From positions 1,786,647-1,850,646 of the forward strand of contig CM032814.1 of the NCBI GenBank assembly GCA_019155185.1: a DNA stretch of 64,000 nt, in the 5' to 3' direction. This DNA is from Beaufortia kweichowensis. Its lineage: Eukaryota; Chordata; Actinopteri; Cypriniformes; Gastromyzontidae. The notes under the pieces were generated by a model. The model made no database searches, was not told where the DNA came from, and worked only from the letters and a program-made list of their open reading frames with translations. The translations under genes and the position numbers were made by a program. Shown here one piece after another: positions 34,601 through 45,309 of the stretch. How positions within the stretch are numbered: the first letter of the stretch is position 1; each line of letters begins with the position of its first letter.

Positions 34601-36558
34601 AGTCACACCCATGCCAAAAAAGCTCTAATCTGCAATTAGGCCAAACAGATGGCGTTCATACAAAAATGGTTTCAAACCCCTCCTTTTCTCCTCATGTACC
34701 TGAAATGAGAACGGTCATTCTTTAGCTGTTACTAAGGCTACAGACTATGTTTAGCTCTCTGCTGATGTTTTCCACAAGCTCTTCACAGTAAAGTCACACA
34801 TGCTTCGAGCATTCACGCTGCACTTCAATCAGACAAACATTGCAGCTGTTTTGCTTGCCTTTGTGTACATGAATCGACACTGAACGGGTTCCAGTTTATC
34901 AAGGCTTGTTTAATAAAGATGGGATGGATTATGTAGGTGCTGGATACAGTCCACTGCTGATAATAGCTGGACACCTGCAAAAGATTTGAGGAGGAAGTGA
35001 ATGTAATTATGCGGTGATGAGAGGCTGTGTGGCTTTTATTTAAATTACAGTCTCCACTTCCAGTCCAAAAACTACTAACTATGCAGTAATCAGTTCAGTT
35101 CTGCTTAGATATCAGCCAAGGTCAGATTCAGAGGTTGTGAGAACATCAGGGCACATTTGTTACAGTTCACAATTCACGGCTGCAGGTTTTCCTAATCTAA
35201 CATAAAATATTAATCATCTGCATTAACGGTTAACATACAGATTCAGTTTAAAATGTCGATCATTTCAGTATCAAGCATGATATCTATTTTAGTTTGTGTT
35301 AAGCAATGTACTGGGTTTTTATGGAAATATCTAATTTCAAAACCAACATGCTTTACAACATGCATAACAAATTGTATTTTTAATTTGTTATGCCATGACA
35401 GTAACTGCAAAGAATTTACACATAATTCTCCTATATTGTCTCCAAATTTTAGTAAGTATTTGTATAAAAAATTTAGCTCATTTCAGAGAGATTTTAGAAA
35501 GTGTTTGTATGTGCGTGTTTTTTTTGTTGTTGTTGCTATAATTACACAAAATGTACATGCAAATTAATTTTTAAGAATTAAATTTAAAATTAAATTAATC
35601 TGGCAACACCCCACAGGAAGTGTAATTGGAAGTTGATTTGTAATGACAGGAAGTGGACTTTAACAATATTGAAGTAGTAGACATTTACATTTTTTTATTA
35701 AAAATGTGACATAAATTTAGTATTTCTTGGATTTTTATGACAACCATGTGCCACTGCTATCTTCAATACCAGTTTGTTAATTTTGTTCAATTATGTGTGT
35801 AATGAATACAAGATACTGTAAATTACAAATGTGATATTTTTAATACATTATTTTTTATTTAATTAACTAATTAGTCTTCGATTTGACAAAGTCTGCATTT
35901 AAATGCCAGAGGTTTTCAATATGAACTTCAATATGAACTCGTGTATTTCTTTTTCAATTCCAAAGATCAATTGATTGATCTACTGTATGTTTTCCACACC
36001 CTTACTGTGTGAGAATAATAATTTCAGTTATGTCTATTTTTATTTATTATATAATACATTTTAGTAGAGTTAATATCAACCTATGATCAAGATCAATAAC
36101 AATAAATAACAATATAATGTTAACAATAACAATAAAAAAATCAACCTATGAGCAAGAACATTTTATGGATTGTATCATTTCAAATCTCTCAAAGATCGTC
36201 AGTGAAGTGTGCAACATTCATCTGTTGGCTTGCTGTGGTTGCCTGGATAAAGTAATTTCTCTATTTCAATTGTGTACATAATTAACATAGCATAAAACTG
36301 AAAAAGATTTACTTTAGATTTTTGTATTGTGGCTTTTTCTTCTTGTTATAAAACAAACAATGCTAATAATTTGCTTTCCCGCAGGTCGCTCCTGTAATCA
36401 AAGCCAGAATGATGGAGTATGGCACGACCATGGTGAGCTATCAGCCACAAGGAGACAAGGTCAACTTCTTCCGCATGGTCATCTCCAACCCAGCTGCTAC
36501 CTTTGAAGATATTGACTTCCTCATTGAAGAGATCGAGCGACTGGGACAGGACCTATAA
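25662..36558 (+). CDS. gad2: glutamate decarboxylase 2 (GAD65), complete, 16 exons
   Basis: GAD65 is the PLP-dependent enzyme that makes GABA from glutamate at synaptic vesicle membranes. Exons: 25662-25734, 26052-26114, 26243-26386, 26859-27092, 27665-27755, 28166-28278, 28670-28785, 30283-30362, 30484-30538, 30643-30759, 31873-31937, 32189-32267, 32497-32646, 32956-33063, 34086-34175, 36385-36558. They total 1,752 bases, 583 residues plus TAA; human GAD65 has 585. The start is fixed by MASHGFWFLG, like the GAD65 N-terminus. The ending IEEIERLGQDL is identical to the human one as I recall it. The PLP lysine lies in WNPHKMM (about residue 394). All phases agree. One intron (33064-34085) has a GC donor. 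GAD1 is excluded by the N-terminus with its two cysteines and by the neighbours. Confidence 0.97.
26516..26552. repeat. (TA)n microsatellite
   Basis: About 17 TA dinucleotides lie in gad2 intron 3. The Ile/Tyr open frame across it is an artefact. Confidence 0.92.
27665..33063 (+). CDS. gad2: gad2 exons 5-14: PLP-binding catalytic core
   Basis: These exons carry NQLSTGLDM-like sequence (read here as YFNQLSTGLDM), TANTNMFTYE, GGAISNMYAM, the FTSEHSHFS junction, HVDGAWGGSLL, NPHKMM with the Schiff-base lysine, and FQQDKHYDLSYDTGDKALQ. The last of these is the flexible loop that sets autoinactivation in GAD65. Compared with the human sequence I recall (VDAAWGGGLL), the loop after the conserved Asp reads GAWGGS. 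The GC donor after 33063 is AAG|gcaagt. Confidence 0.93.
28990..30060. repeat. AT-rich probable transposon remnant in gad2 intron 7
   Basis: The intron between 28785 and 30283 is unusually AT-rich and contains the phrase GGCCAATACTTTTGGCCAAT near 30,030, a local direct repeat seen at the ends of fish non-autonomous DNA elements. No terminal inverted repeats or target-site duplications were defined, so the boundaries and family are uncertain. No coding sequence was found here. Confidence 0.35.
31190..31500. other. non-repetitive intronic stretch of gad2 intron 10
   Basis: This part of the intron is GC-balanced, free of repeats and contains AGATTAATAGTGATTTAG and GTGACTGCATGCTGG. It might hold a regulatory element but has no definite feature. 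Confidence 0.25.
31567..31628. repeat. (AT)n microsatellite
   Basis: About 30 AT dinucleotides lie in gad2 intron 10 and run into the nested inverted repeat at 31630-31709. Confidence 0.93.
31630..31709. repeat. nested inverted repeat 160 bases before gad2 exon 11
   Basis: The arms at 31630-31657 and 31681-31709 are reverse complements except for one extra A. Each arm is itself a small palindrome (ATTAAGAT ... ATCTTAAT). The unit can fold as one long hairpin or as two short ones. It is flanked by TA repeats, so origin by slippage, or from a small MITE inserted into TA, are both possible. Confidence 0.85.
32339..32400. repeat. fragment of a cyprinid-type MITE family
   Basis: AAGTCAACGGGGTCCATTTT followed by a GGGTGAACTATTCCTTTAA end matches the complement of the copy end at 48,013 and the GTCAATGGGGTC core at 34,313. 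It is a one-sided fragment inside gad2 intron 12. Confidence 0.6.
33400..34060. promoter_or_regulatory. candidate conserved non-coding element in gad2 intron 14
   Basis: About 650 bases between the AT-rich start of the intron and exon 15 are repeat-free and compositionally balanced. They contain ATGCATAATGAGCC, GATTGAATAGATTACATGG and CCCCTAATCACAC cores. The texture is that of a vertebrate enhancer. Only alignment to other fish or to human GAD2 could establish it. Confidence 0.3.
34086..36558 (+). CDS. gad2: gad2 exons 15-16: C-terminal domain
   Basis: Exon 15 reads PQHTNVCFWYLPPGVRYLED and exon 16 reads VAPVIKARMMEYGTTMVSYQ followed by the conserved FFRMVISNPAA and the C-terminus ending GQDL. 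The stop is TAA at 36556-36558. The 2.2-kb intron between them holds a dispersed repeat at 34,180-34,440 and otherwise nothing recognised. Confidence 0.93.
34180..34440 (+). repeat. cyprinid-type palindromic MITE copy
   Basis: This intron 15 segment starts after the 34175 donor. It has a left part with TTCAAAACCTGTGACTCTTT and a right part with AAAGAAAGTCATACAGGTTT, which are roughly reverse complementary, joined by GAAAGTCAATGGGGTC. It shares the right-hand phrase with the copy at 48,013-48,250. The family name is unknown to me; I recognise the motif as abundant in cyprinid genomes. Confidence 0.65.
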
Positions 36559-37227
36559 AAACTCACGGCACCAAAACCCCTTATTCTCTGTACCAGGATG
36601 GATCTTGATTTGTTGTGAATGTAACGGTAACTTTTTAATTCCTCTCCTCCAAAGTCACATAAAGATAGTACGATTAAAAAAACAACACGTTAAAAGATGT
36701 ACATTTTAGTATTGTAGCGTTGTTGTGGGCTTCGTGTTTCAAAGCCCTGTTACAGTGTTATGTCGGCTTTTACTGTACATTTTTGTGTCTTTGAAATGAC
36801 TTTGTTTGTTTATATGTGTTTAGTGAGAATATGAAGAGTATTTGTTTCTATTCAGTGCAGGTCGTACCTACATTTCTATTTGACCAGTTATTCAAAGTGC
36901 CAGAGATTGATAAATATATATATATATGATTATATTCTAATAGTACAGACAGAGATTTAAGAAAAACGACCACATTTCATCTAAAGCACTCTTACTTTTG
37001 CAAACACAGACAAAGCATGAATTATCTTTATTCATTTGCCAGTATTCATTACCATGAAAATATGTTTCCAAGAGAATTATATATAAATAGATCCAGAAGA
37101 ACAAATACGACATCCAGAAATAAAAGAACCTTTAGTAAAAAATATTGTTATGTCTATAGCACAAAACATAATAATTAGCACACTACATAATCTGAGAATA
37201 GGAGTTTTTGAAATTTTAAAAGAAAAC
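36559..37227 (+). other. gad2: gad2 3' untranslated region
   Basis: Sequence after the gad2 stop is AT-rich. The AATAAA at 37119-37124 is the nearest plausible polyadenylation signal, about 560 bases after the stop. Further signals occur beyond (for example 40122-40127), so the UTR may be longer. Confidence 0.5.
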
Positions 37228-37384
37228 TAAAGACCCCATTAAAAATTGCAATTTTAGGGCTTAATTAATAGTTAAGAGATTACTGTGTGAAAAAAAGTCT
37301 TCAAATGTGTCAACCTCCTGTTTCAACGGGAAATACGTGAGAAATAAAATTGGAAAGAGGGTCATTAATTTCATGGGGTCTTTA
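37228..37384. repeat. small MITE with 12-bp terminal inverted repeats
   Basis: The left end TAAAGACCCCAT (37228-37239) and the right end ATGGGGTCTTTA (37373-37384) are perfect inverse complements, and the next bases also match loosely. The 157-base interior is AT-rich and non-coding. No clear target duplication was found. It lies just after the gad2 3' UTR signal. Confidence 0.65.
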
Positions 37385-40300
37385 AATGTACAGTACAGAT
37401 GTTTTTTTCTGTCCATATTGGTGCTTACAGCTTGCTGGTAATCATGTCAAATACCAAAAACAAAAAAGTTTTCATTCAGCACCATTTTCAAACAATATCC
37501 CCTTGAAAGAAACAATAGCACATTTACATTTATATATATATATATATATGCCAAAATTTGCCATAATGCAGTATTTGAACAGTAGTGAAAAGCTTTCCTA
37601 CTTAAATAATAGTGTTAGATATATTCATATATATATATAGTAGTTCATGTATTTATTTAGCTTTGTTATACATAATTATAGATTATTCAGGGTATTAACA
37701 GAGCTAATATCTGAATTAAATGTTTAAAGTATAAATTCAAACACAGTAAGCATAGTTAGGGTGATAGTGTGTACATAGACTTTTAATGTTCTTGACCAAG
37801 TGCATATCTATGTGAATACATTTATGTACTGTATATAAGGCAGAGTCTATTTGTGTGTTAAATAATATTATTTTCTCTATTTAAACAAATATATAAAGGT
37901 ATAGATATATTCTGCTCGTGTGTCAGATACATGATGTTGAAGTGTTGAATATGATCACTTATGTAACTGCAAATGTATGACAGATTTGGCTTTAAATGCA
38001 TTTGAAGCCACAGCATTTTAATATACCAACAAGAAATATTTACTACTACTACTACAATTTCAGTGGTTACGAAGCCCTTTCTGAACCAATGCTGGTTGTA
38101 TTTGTGTCCAGGTGAGAAACTTGACATCCTGTGCCAGTTTGTATTTTTGTGTGTTTGTAACTGTATTGCCTTAGTATTAATTGCCAGTATTGTCTAGTTC
38201 TCCTAAAGAGGAGTTTGTGCACTTTAGCTTCTATGTATGATAATCTGTCCAATGGATGTTCTTGGTTTGATGTTTTATGAAACTGAGCGTTGTCCAAATG
38301 TGTCCCAGCTGTGACATCCGTTTAGGATGTTGAAGTTGAAATGTTTTTTTTCTTTATAGCCGAATCCTTTGTGAACTTGGAAAAGGTAATGCCAGTTTGA
38401 GATGTGAACTTTATTTCTGTCCCATTTCAGGATCGGCAAGCTGTGTCACGTAATCTTTTGTATTTGAAGCTCTTATAACGCATTCGCATCCACCTGGTAG
38501 TCTTGAAACGCCCGTCGTGTCGTCATTTCCGCTGCTGCTACAAACCCGCTCTCTTTGCACGTGCATGCGCGCCTTGCCTTTTCAGCTTGTGAAATACAAT
38601 CCCATATATACTGTATATTTAGTCTAGTGGCGATATGGATAGCTTATAGCTTGAAATATAGTACTCTGTTGCTAGCTTGCTCATGCACTCTGTATTAGCA
38701 TTACCCAACGTATTTATCTGCTATGCAAGCATGTTCTGTGTGGCTAGAAATCGTATGCTTTCGCGACTGTATCTCTATCTTTCTCTCTGTCTTTCGCATT
38801 GGTTGTTATCCGCAGCTTTAATATTAGCGTGTGTAGCACTCTGGCATGCCTCTATATCAGCATATTTAAAGTCTCGATGTCTCTCTATCGCGCTATTTTC
38901 TCTCTGTGTCTCTCTAAAGCTTTGCCCTGTAGCAGCTCTCAGACGTTTCAAAGCCGTGTTCTCCTGCTGTTTCACGACTACCACATCCATCAGTCTGTCA
39001 TGTGAATACTTCGTGTGTTTTCATGAACCCAACTAAACAGGGTAAGACCATGAACGGGTGATTTTATTTGTTTATGTTTTCACCCAACTTTGCTTGAAAG
39101 AAATGTGATTCTTTGAAAAACTGTTGTTCAGATGAAAGGTATAAAAACTAGTGTTAAAATTATACATAGAGAGAGAGAGAGGCAGATGACAGAGCCTCTT
39201 TAAAAAATCTCTTGAAATGTGTTTTACTTTCATGGGAAAATAACAATAAATGTTACTGCCAAACACTTCTGTCTTGATTTTTTGATGTCATTTAGAAAAT
39301 GTTTGACTCAAAAATGGGTCGATATATATCCATAATGATCCACAAAAAGTCTTAAATGCCTCTCGGTGGATTAATAAATATTTTCTGAATTAAAATGATA
39401 TATGAAATAATGAAATAATAGCACTAAATTCAAATATAGCAACATGTTAATGGCTTCAAACCACTGGTCACATATCTCGTGATTCGTTGTCATACGAGTT
39501 ATTAATGTGCTATATAAAAACTATAAAAAGAGTAGTTTTTTTTTAACTATAAAAGAGAGGTTTTGCTATTAGCCCTTAAAGCATGACGTCTCTTTAGTCT
39601 CAGTTATTTCTCACAGTAAGATTAAAAAGAGAACAAACTGATACTTTTAATTCTTGTCTGCAGATATTTCTACTGAGAAAATGTCGCACTAATGTTTTCT
39701 ATTAGAGTTTCAGAAGAGATCTCAACATTATAACAAACTGAGCTCAGACCTACACAACCTGTGTTAAATATACAGCTTTATACTTTTAATGTATTTTAAC
39801 ACACTACACTTTGGTATAATGTAAAAACCTGATTTTTTTCATACTTTAAACTGCAGTTAAAAGTTAAAAGCCATATAAAGTAAAGTGCTGGTTATAAAAC
39901 AAGAACTTACAGTCATGACTTCCTATGAAAAACTTACAGAGCCTGAATCTCAAGTGTGTTTTAGTAGAGCACTTGTTCTGTCAGTTTCAACAGCACTTCA
40001 GACATGCCTCCATAAAACACTTTTATGGATTATATTCTGTATTTTGAACGGTCTGTAATGTGTATGTCTGTTTTCTGTGTAATTTTGTTATGACTGAGAG
40101 TGTCTTGTGGGACCAACTATTAATAAACATAAAATGAGAGATGTTCTGAGTCATTGGAGATGTAATTTTGTGTTTAATGAGAGAGTGAGATCATGTAGTA
40201 TTGCTGCAGTCTCAGAGGATGTGACAGAAAAAATGAGATAACAGTGACTGATATCAGCCTACAGGGGGCACTGTATCCTTAAAAGTGCACAAAACCACTG

Positions 40301-41800
40301 GAACATACATAATGCTTTCCTGTGTATGACCTTTGCAAGACATCCTTTGACTGTTATTCGTTGTCTTTTGCACTATTAATATTTAATGAATAATGTGTGA
40401 ATAATATATGCATTTACATTATGTTAATATATGGAATTATAGTCCTAATATAGAAAATATTCAATAACAAAAGCATAACAATTACCCTAATTACTATCAC
40501 AGCGCATATTGAGCAACACATGAAAATGCATCTGAACTACAGTTTGAGATATTATGTGTGTGGTTTTTTTTAAATAAACACAAATGAGGCACTTAGCCAG
40601 TAATATCTACAATACATCTAGTGTACATTATGTACAGCAATGATATGTTCACACCTAAGACATACGCTTTAATAAGGCTTAACAGCACAAGAGTATATGC
40701 TTGATTTGCACTATTGTCAATAAAAAATCTTTTGTCAGTTGCAAAAACAGTGAGATTATTCCAGCCTTACTGAATTAATTTCCTGAGCTGTCTTTCTTCT
40801 TCTTTTTTGTAATACAGAAAATCGTTTTTGACAGTCAGCCACAATGTTTACATATAAAAGAGTCCAGTAGTTCTCAGTACACTCTGTGTTTTTACTTTTT
40901 ACAAAGACATGTTTACTCCCTATATAGCCATGAGCTTTAAGATATCTGTCTCAGCTATACATAGAAAACCACATTTATCTCTTTAGACCCATTTCTTATC
41001 GTCAGTGCAGATAAAACACATCAGTTGAATGTGTGATGTGACTGGCAATCATTCAAAACAGAACCTTCTGTCTGCAAATGTCTGCTTTCCGTTTAAAGCC
41101 TGTTTTACATTTACGTATTAATCCTGTATATACTTGGTTTTTTAAATCAACATTTTACAAAACAACCAAACCTGTCTGTTTCTAATAGTCTTTCAATAGG
41201 AAACATAACAATGCTCGTAGAATAAAAATTGGGTTAAAACGATAAGGAAGATTGTCAAACAAATTGACACTCCAGGCATTCTGAAACGACCGAGTTTTAA
41301 AGCTTCTGTCACACACCATTTTGGGTCTGTTTCGCTGTACGAGACAGCTAATCTAAACCAGATGTACTGTGCGGGTTTTCCACAGGACAAGATTCAACCC
41401 CATGGTCTACTGCATGGCAGCCGTATATCTGATGTGGTTTTACTCCTGGAGTTTTGTGGGGATCTTCTGATACACAGAAACTCTGGCCATGTGTTCAAGA
41501 GGTCAGATTTCTGAGGATACATGTATTGTAAATCAGAGGAACTAACCTCAAGTCAGAGAGAATTGAGTTATCTTGAGTAACAAGAAACTGCACAGTTGTT
41601 CTAGTACTGCAAGGCATTCACTGGAAGTTTGTGTGTTCATGTTTAAGGTTGTCTGGTTTTATGGAGGCTTTAGTGTTAAAACACTTTCATCTGACATAAT
41701 ATACTTAAGATTGTAATTATTTGTTCCAACATATTATAAAAACTAAAATTTTATTCAAAACATATACTTTTGAAATTGATTACTTAATCAACACATACAA
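37385..41800. other. gad2-downstream intergenic DNA
   Basis: This AT-rich spacer has no recognised gene. TA repeats occur at about 37,530 and 37,625. Positions 38,450-39,040 are more GC-rich and pyrimidine-rich (CTCTCT runs) and carry a 119-codon plus-strand frame at 38677-39036 with no motif; this might be part of a long UTR or a non-coding transcript. A short GA run lies at 39,165-39,182. The rest shows nothing. Confidence 0.5.
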
Positions 41801-41821
41801 ACATCACACACATCATCATAC

Positions 41822-41957
41822 AGTGGTAAGAATAAGCAAACAAATTCAGATAAAAAATGAACTGCAATGCATGCTGGGAGTCATGAATAAGTTTAGCACT
41901 ATGTTGATACCCAGCATGCATTGCAGCATGAAGCTTTTATTTGTTGATTCTCACCCT
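41822..41957. repeat. MITE-like palindrome
   Basis: A perfect 17-base inverted pair, CTGCAATGCATGCTGGG (41862-41878) and CCCAGCATGCATTGCAG (41910-41926), flanks a 31-base loop. Outside it, GGTAAGAAT at about 41825 and ATTCTCACC at about 41947-41955 are also complementary, with the intervening bases partly matched. The overall 135-base palindrome is typical of a small non-autonomous DNA transposon. Confidence 0.7.
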
Positions 41958-42004
41958 TTTTGAGTTTCATACACTGATTCTAGATGTCTAATTGATTCAG
42001 TGTT

Positions 42005-45000
42005 TAAGCAACCACCTCGTAACCTCCCAGAACAGTCTCTTATCCTACAGTAATATTCAACATCCATCTACTTCATACATCATAACAACCCTATAGCAAT
42101 ATGCTTAAACCATTCCAAACACCTCCATAACAACACCCTAATATCATAATATTATGTCATTGACTTTTTCATAAGTAAAATCTTAAATTTTCTTCACAGT
42201 CTTGCATATACAGTATGTAAGCCATGATGACACTATAGTGCAGACTGTGGTCAGAGTATTCAGAGTACAGTTTGCCACTGTACTGCATAAGTGTATAAAA
42301 AACATTAAAAATATATTTACAGTTCTTTACAAATGCATCATCTATCAGCACCTTCTGCAGAAACGAATTAAACTCAGCAGTTATGAGGGAATGGTTTTGA
42401 TCTCACCTGTTTACCGTTTCATCGGGCCAGTGAAATATTATCAGGCATATTACATTTTCTACTCTTTTTTTTTTTGTTGTTGTTTTAGATTTTGTATTTT
42501 CTATGCAGTGTCTCTTAATGAGTTACTGTGGTGTTTCCTAAAGGCGTTGTGTTCAATCACTCTGAACATTCACTGCAGGTACAAATCTTTTCTAAACAAG
42601 ACATGCTGTTTAAGGTATTACTGATGATGATTATTGATGTTTGAGGTGTTACATGCCAAAGTTTAATTCACAGATTTAGATCTTCAATATGAGCAGTATT
42701 AGGAGTGATGTATGCCTACCAAAATTTCAGCCAAGATTTGTGGAGTCATGGCCAGTGGCAGAAACATGAGCATATCAAACTCACTTATTAAATTTAGACG
42801 AAATTAACTAGACAGACGTTTGCCAAGTTTCTAATCGAAATACAAACACAGCGTAAAATGTTATGAATAGACACCTAATATGTCTTTTATAGGAAAGAGA
42901 AAGTTTATCTTTGTGAGTTTATTGGGAAATGCTGCCAAATGGGTGGAAAAGGGTCTTGTGTAGGTGAGATTGAAAGGCTTTCATGAGCCACAGACTGTGA
43001 ATTTCTCTCTGTTTGTGCATATTGACCTGCTAGCCTTCATTAACATGCCTCAGTAAACAGCCTAATGAACAAACAGATGAAGAGAGAGAGAAACTGGGAT
43101 GAGAAAAAGGTGAACAGTGACAAGAATAGCTCATCGTGATATTTCCGACATAAGATGAGTTTCTCCTCCATACATCTTTCTGTTATTATCTAACCAGATC
43201 TGGTGGACTGATCTGAGTTTTTTTATCTGATCTGACAACTCTGATTTTAATTTTTGGTAATCTCAAATGTTGAAATTAGCATTGACCAAGATTAATTCTG
43301 TTTAAGTATTGTATTAAAAGAAATAGTAACTATTTTCTTAGGATATACAAGACTTACAAGATACAAGAGACACATAAAAATAACCCAAACAGAAGTTTAT
43401 GTACACTGATCCAAACACAGATATGTCATGATCAGAATATCACAGTCCATGAGAATATCAGGCTTGTGAATAATTGAGTACACAGCTCATGTACACAGTT
43501 AAGCAGACAAATTAATTTATTTTATTGATTTACTTGATTTCAATCAAAGTAAAATCATTTTAATCTGCTATCAAGTTATACAACAACCAAAGAACCTGCC
43601 TCAAAACTACACAGCAGGTTTATGAATGCATGAACGATGCATGTATGATGTGTTTGCAGTTCAATATGATGTTTACTTGTGCCAAACACTTATGAGTTTT
43701 TTTGGGTGAATGTTTGCTTTACTGTAGTGCTTTTGTCACTTTTAATTTATTGCTTGTAAGAGAAATTATGTGCTCAAAGGTTTTGTTTGTTCTGATTTAT
43801 GTGAAGCTTTAAGTAAATGGGCAGGCACGCTTAGAGAGGATAAGACAGTTCAAACACGACAAATCTCAAAATAATCATGCTGTCAAAAGGGATTTGCTTT
43901 CTTATTATCTATTCTTTGGCTGGCATGTTTAAATATGTATTTAACATAGCTTTTTATACAGCAAACCTGTTCTTCAGCTTCTGGTTTATAAATGGGCATA
44001 TGAAAGTCTTTCTAAAGTTTCATTCTGTTTACATAGATTTGATTGATGGAATTACAAAAGTATGTGACAAAAACTGAGTTAAACATCAAGGCAATAGTAA
44101 CCTAAGCGTATAAATAAGATATTTCTTACAATCTATCAAGTTTTCTCTCTTATTTAAGCATGATTAGTCATGTTTGGACAGACACATAATTGTGTTCATT
44201 ATCTTTAATATTGAAAGAGACACATTTCCTTGCTGAGACAATAGTGTGAAAAATTGTCCAGTACTGTCTGTCAAAGAATGAATAATTATCAATAATTTGG
44301 ATATTTGTGTATTGTAAAAAAGAAAAAAGCTATTTTTAAAATATTGCAATCATATTGTCTTATCTGACAAAATAGATATGATTTTTATTTCATTTATAAA
44401 GGATTACATCATTTCTACAGTACTTGAGTAAGTAAATTACCAGTCATTGTGTCAAAATACATGAGTATAAAGCAGAGGATTTTGAATGACAATAATGTTG
44501 CCAGATGTTTGTTCATTTTGCACTTCAGACACATACAGAAACGATTAAACATGGTATGCAAAGGCAGATTATCACATGGCAACAGTATTCAGAGTAATAG
44601 AAGGCATATGCTACTTACAGTTACTAGACATTGAGGCAACTTAGCATGAAGGGACAAATATTATGGCTTATTTTGTATTTTAATTATAAATTACAATAAG
44701 AAAAAAATACAATGAGCTAACTATTTAAAATCTGTACGCTGCTAAAGTAATTCATTACTTGATTTCTCACTGTACAACACTCCAAAAAACCAATACACAT
44801 TAAAAAACTCACATTCTTGCTTCTTTTCCCTAACACACACATGCAAACACACACACACATGCAAACACACACACACACATGCACGTAAATACTGTTTTCA
44901 CACATTCAGATGAATTCCAAAGCAAACAGATATGGAAAACATTCCTTTGAGACAAATTGGTCACTGCTCAACCAGCCAAAGTACTTCACAAGTACTTATT

Positions 45001-45158
45001 TTACATTGTTATCAATTCATTGTTCCAGCCAAGAATGTAAGTTATATTTTTTACCGTAACTGGATCGTTACAAAACAAAACGCCCCCCATTTCCCCTTTA
45101 TATAATAATAGAATCTAAATACCAGAAGAGTATTAATAGCACCTGTGCACTTCAACTA
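42005..45158. other. intergenic DNA between gad2 and the minus-strand gene
   Basis: It starts with degenerate GCAACCAC-type repeats (to about 42,140). The remainder is AT-rich with no recognised coding or RNA gene. The 140-codon frame at 42202-42624 has no motif and spans a poly-T stretch. A CA microsatellite lies at 44,825-44,884. Confidence 0.5.
44825..44884. repeat. imperfect (CA)n microsatellite
   Basis: Runs of ACACAC are interrupted by ATGCAAAC at regular intervals, giving a compound repeat of about 60 bases. The Cys/Val frame on the minus strand is an artefact. Confidence 0.88.
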
Positions 45159-45164
45159 TTTATT
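45159..45164 (-). terminator. polyadenylation signal of the minus-strand gene
   Basis: Plus-strand TTTATT is AATAAA on the minus strand, 146 bases downstream of the stop codon at 45310-45312. It is the first good signal after the coding region. Confidence 0.6.
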
Positions 45165-45309
45165 GAACTGAAGCAAAGTTCAGTTGCCTGTTGATTGTTT
45201 TCTCTTTGGTGTGATTTGATCTTTTAAAAGCAATAATTCTTCTAAAACATTCTGTTTCTGCTCATTACAAAGTTAGATCTTAGATTGTTTCATATAGACA
45301 TATTTAATA

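Noticed and set aside
38677..39036. 119-codon frame downstream of gad2
   Set aside because: Pyrimidine-rich, no motif; more likely UTR or non-coding.
42202..42624. 140-codon Tyr/Phe/Cys-rich frame
   Set aside because: AT-rich chance frame across a poly-T run.
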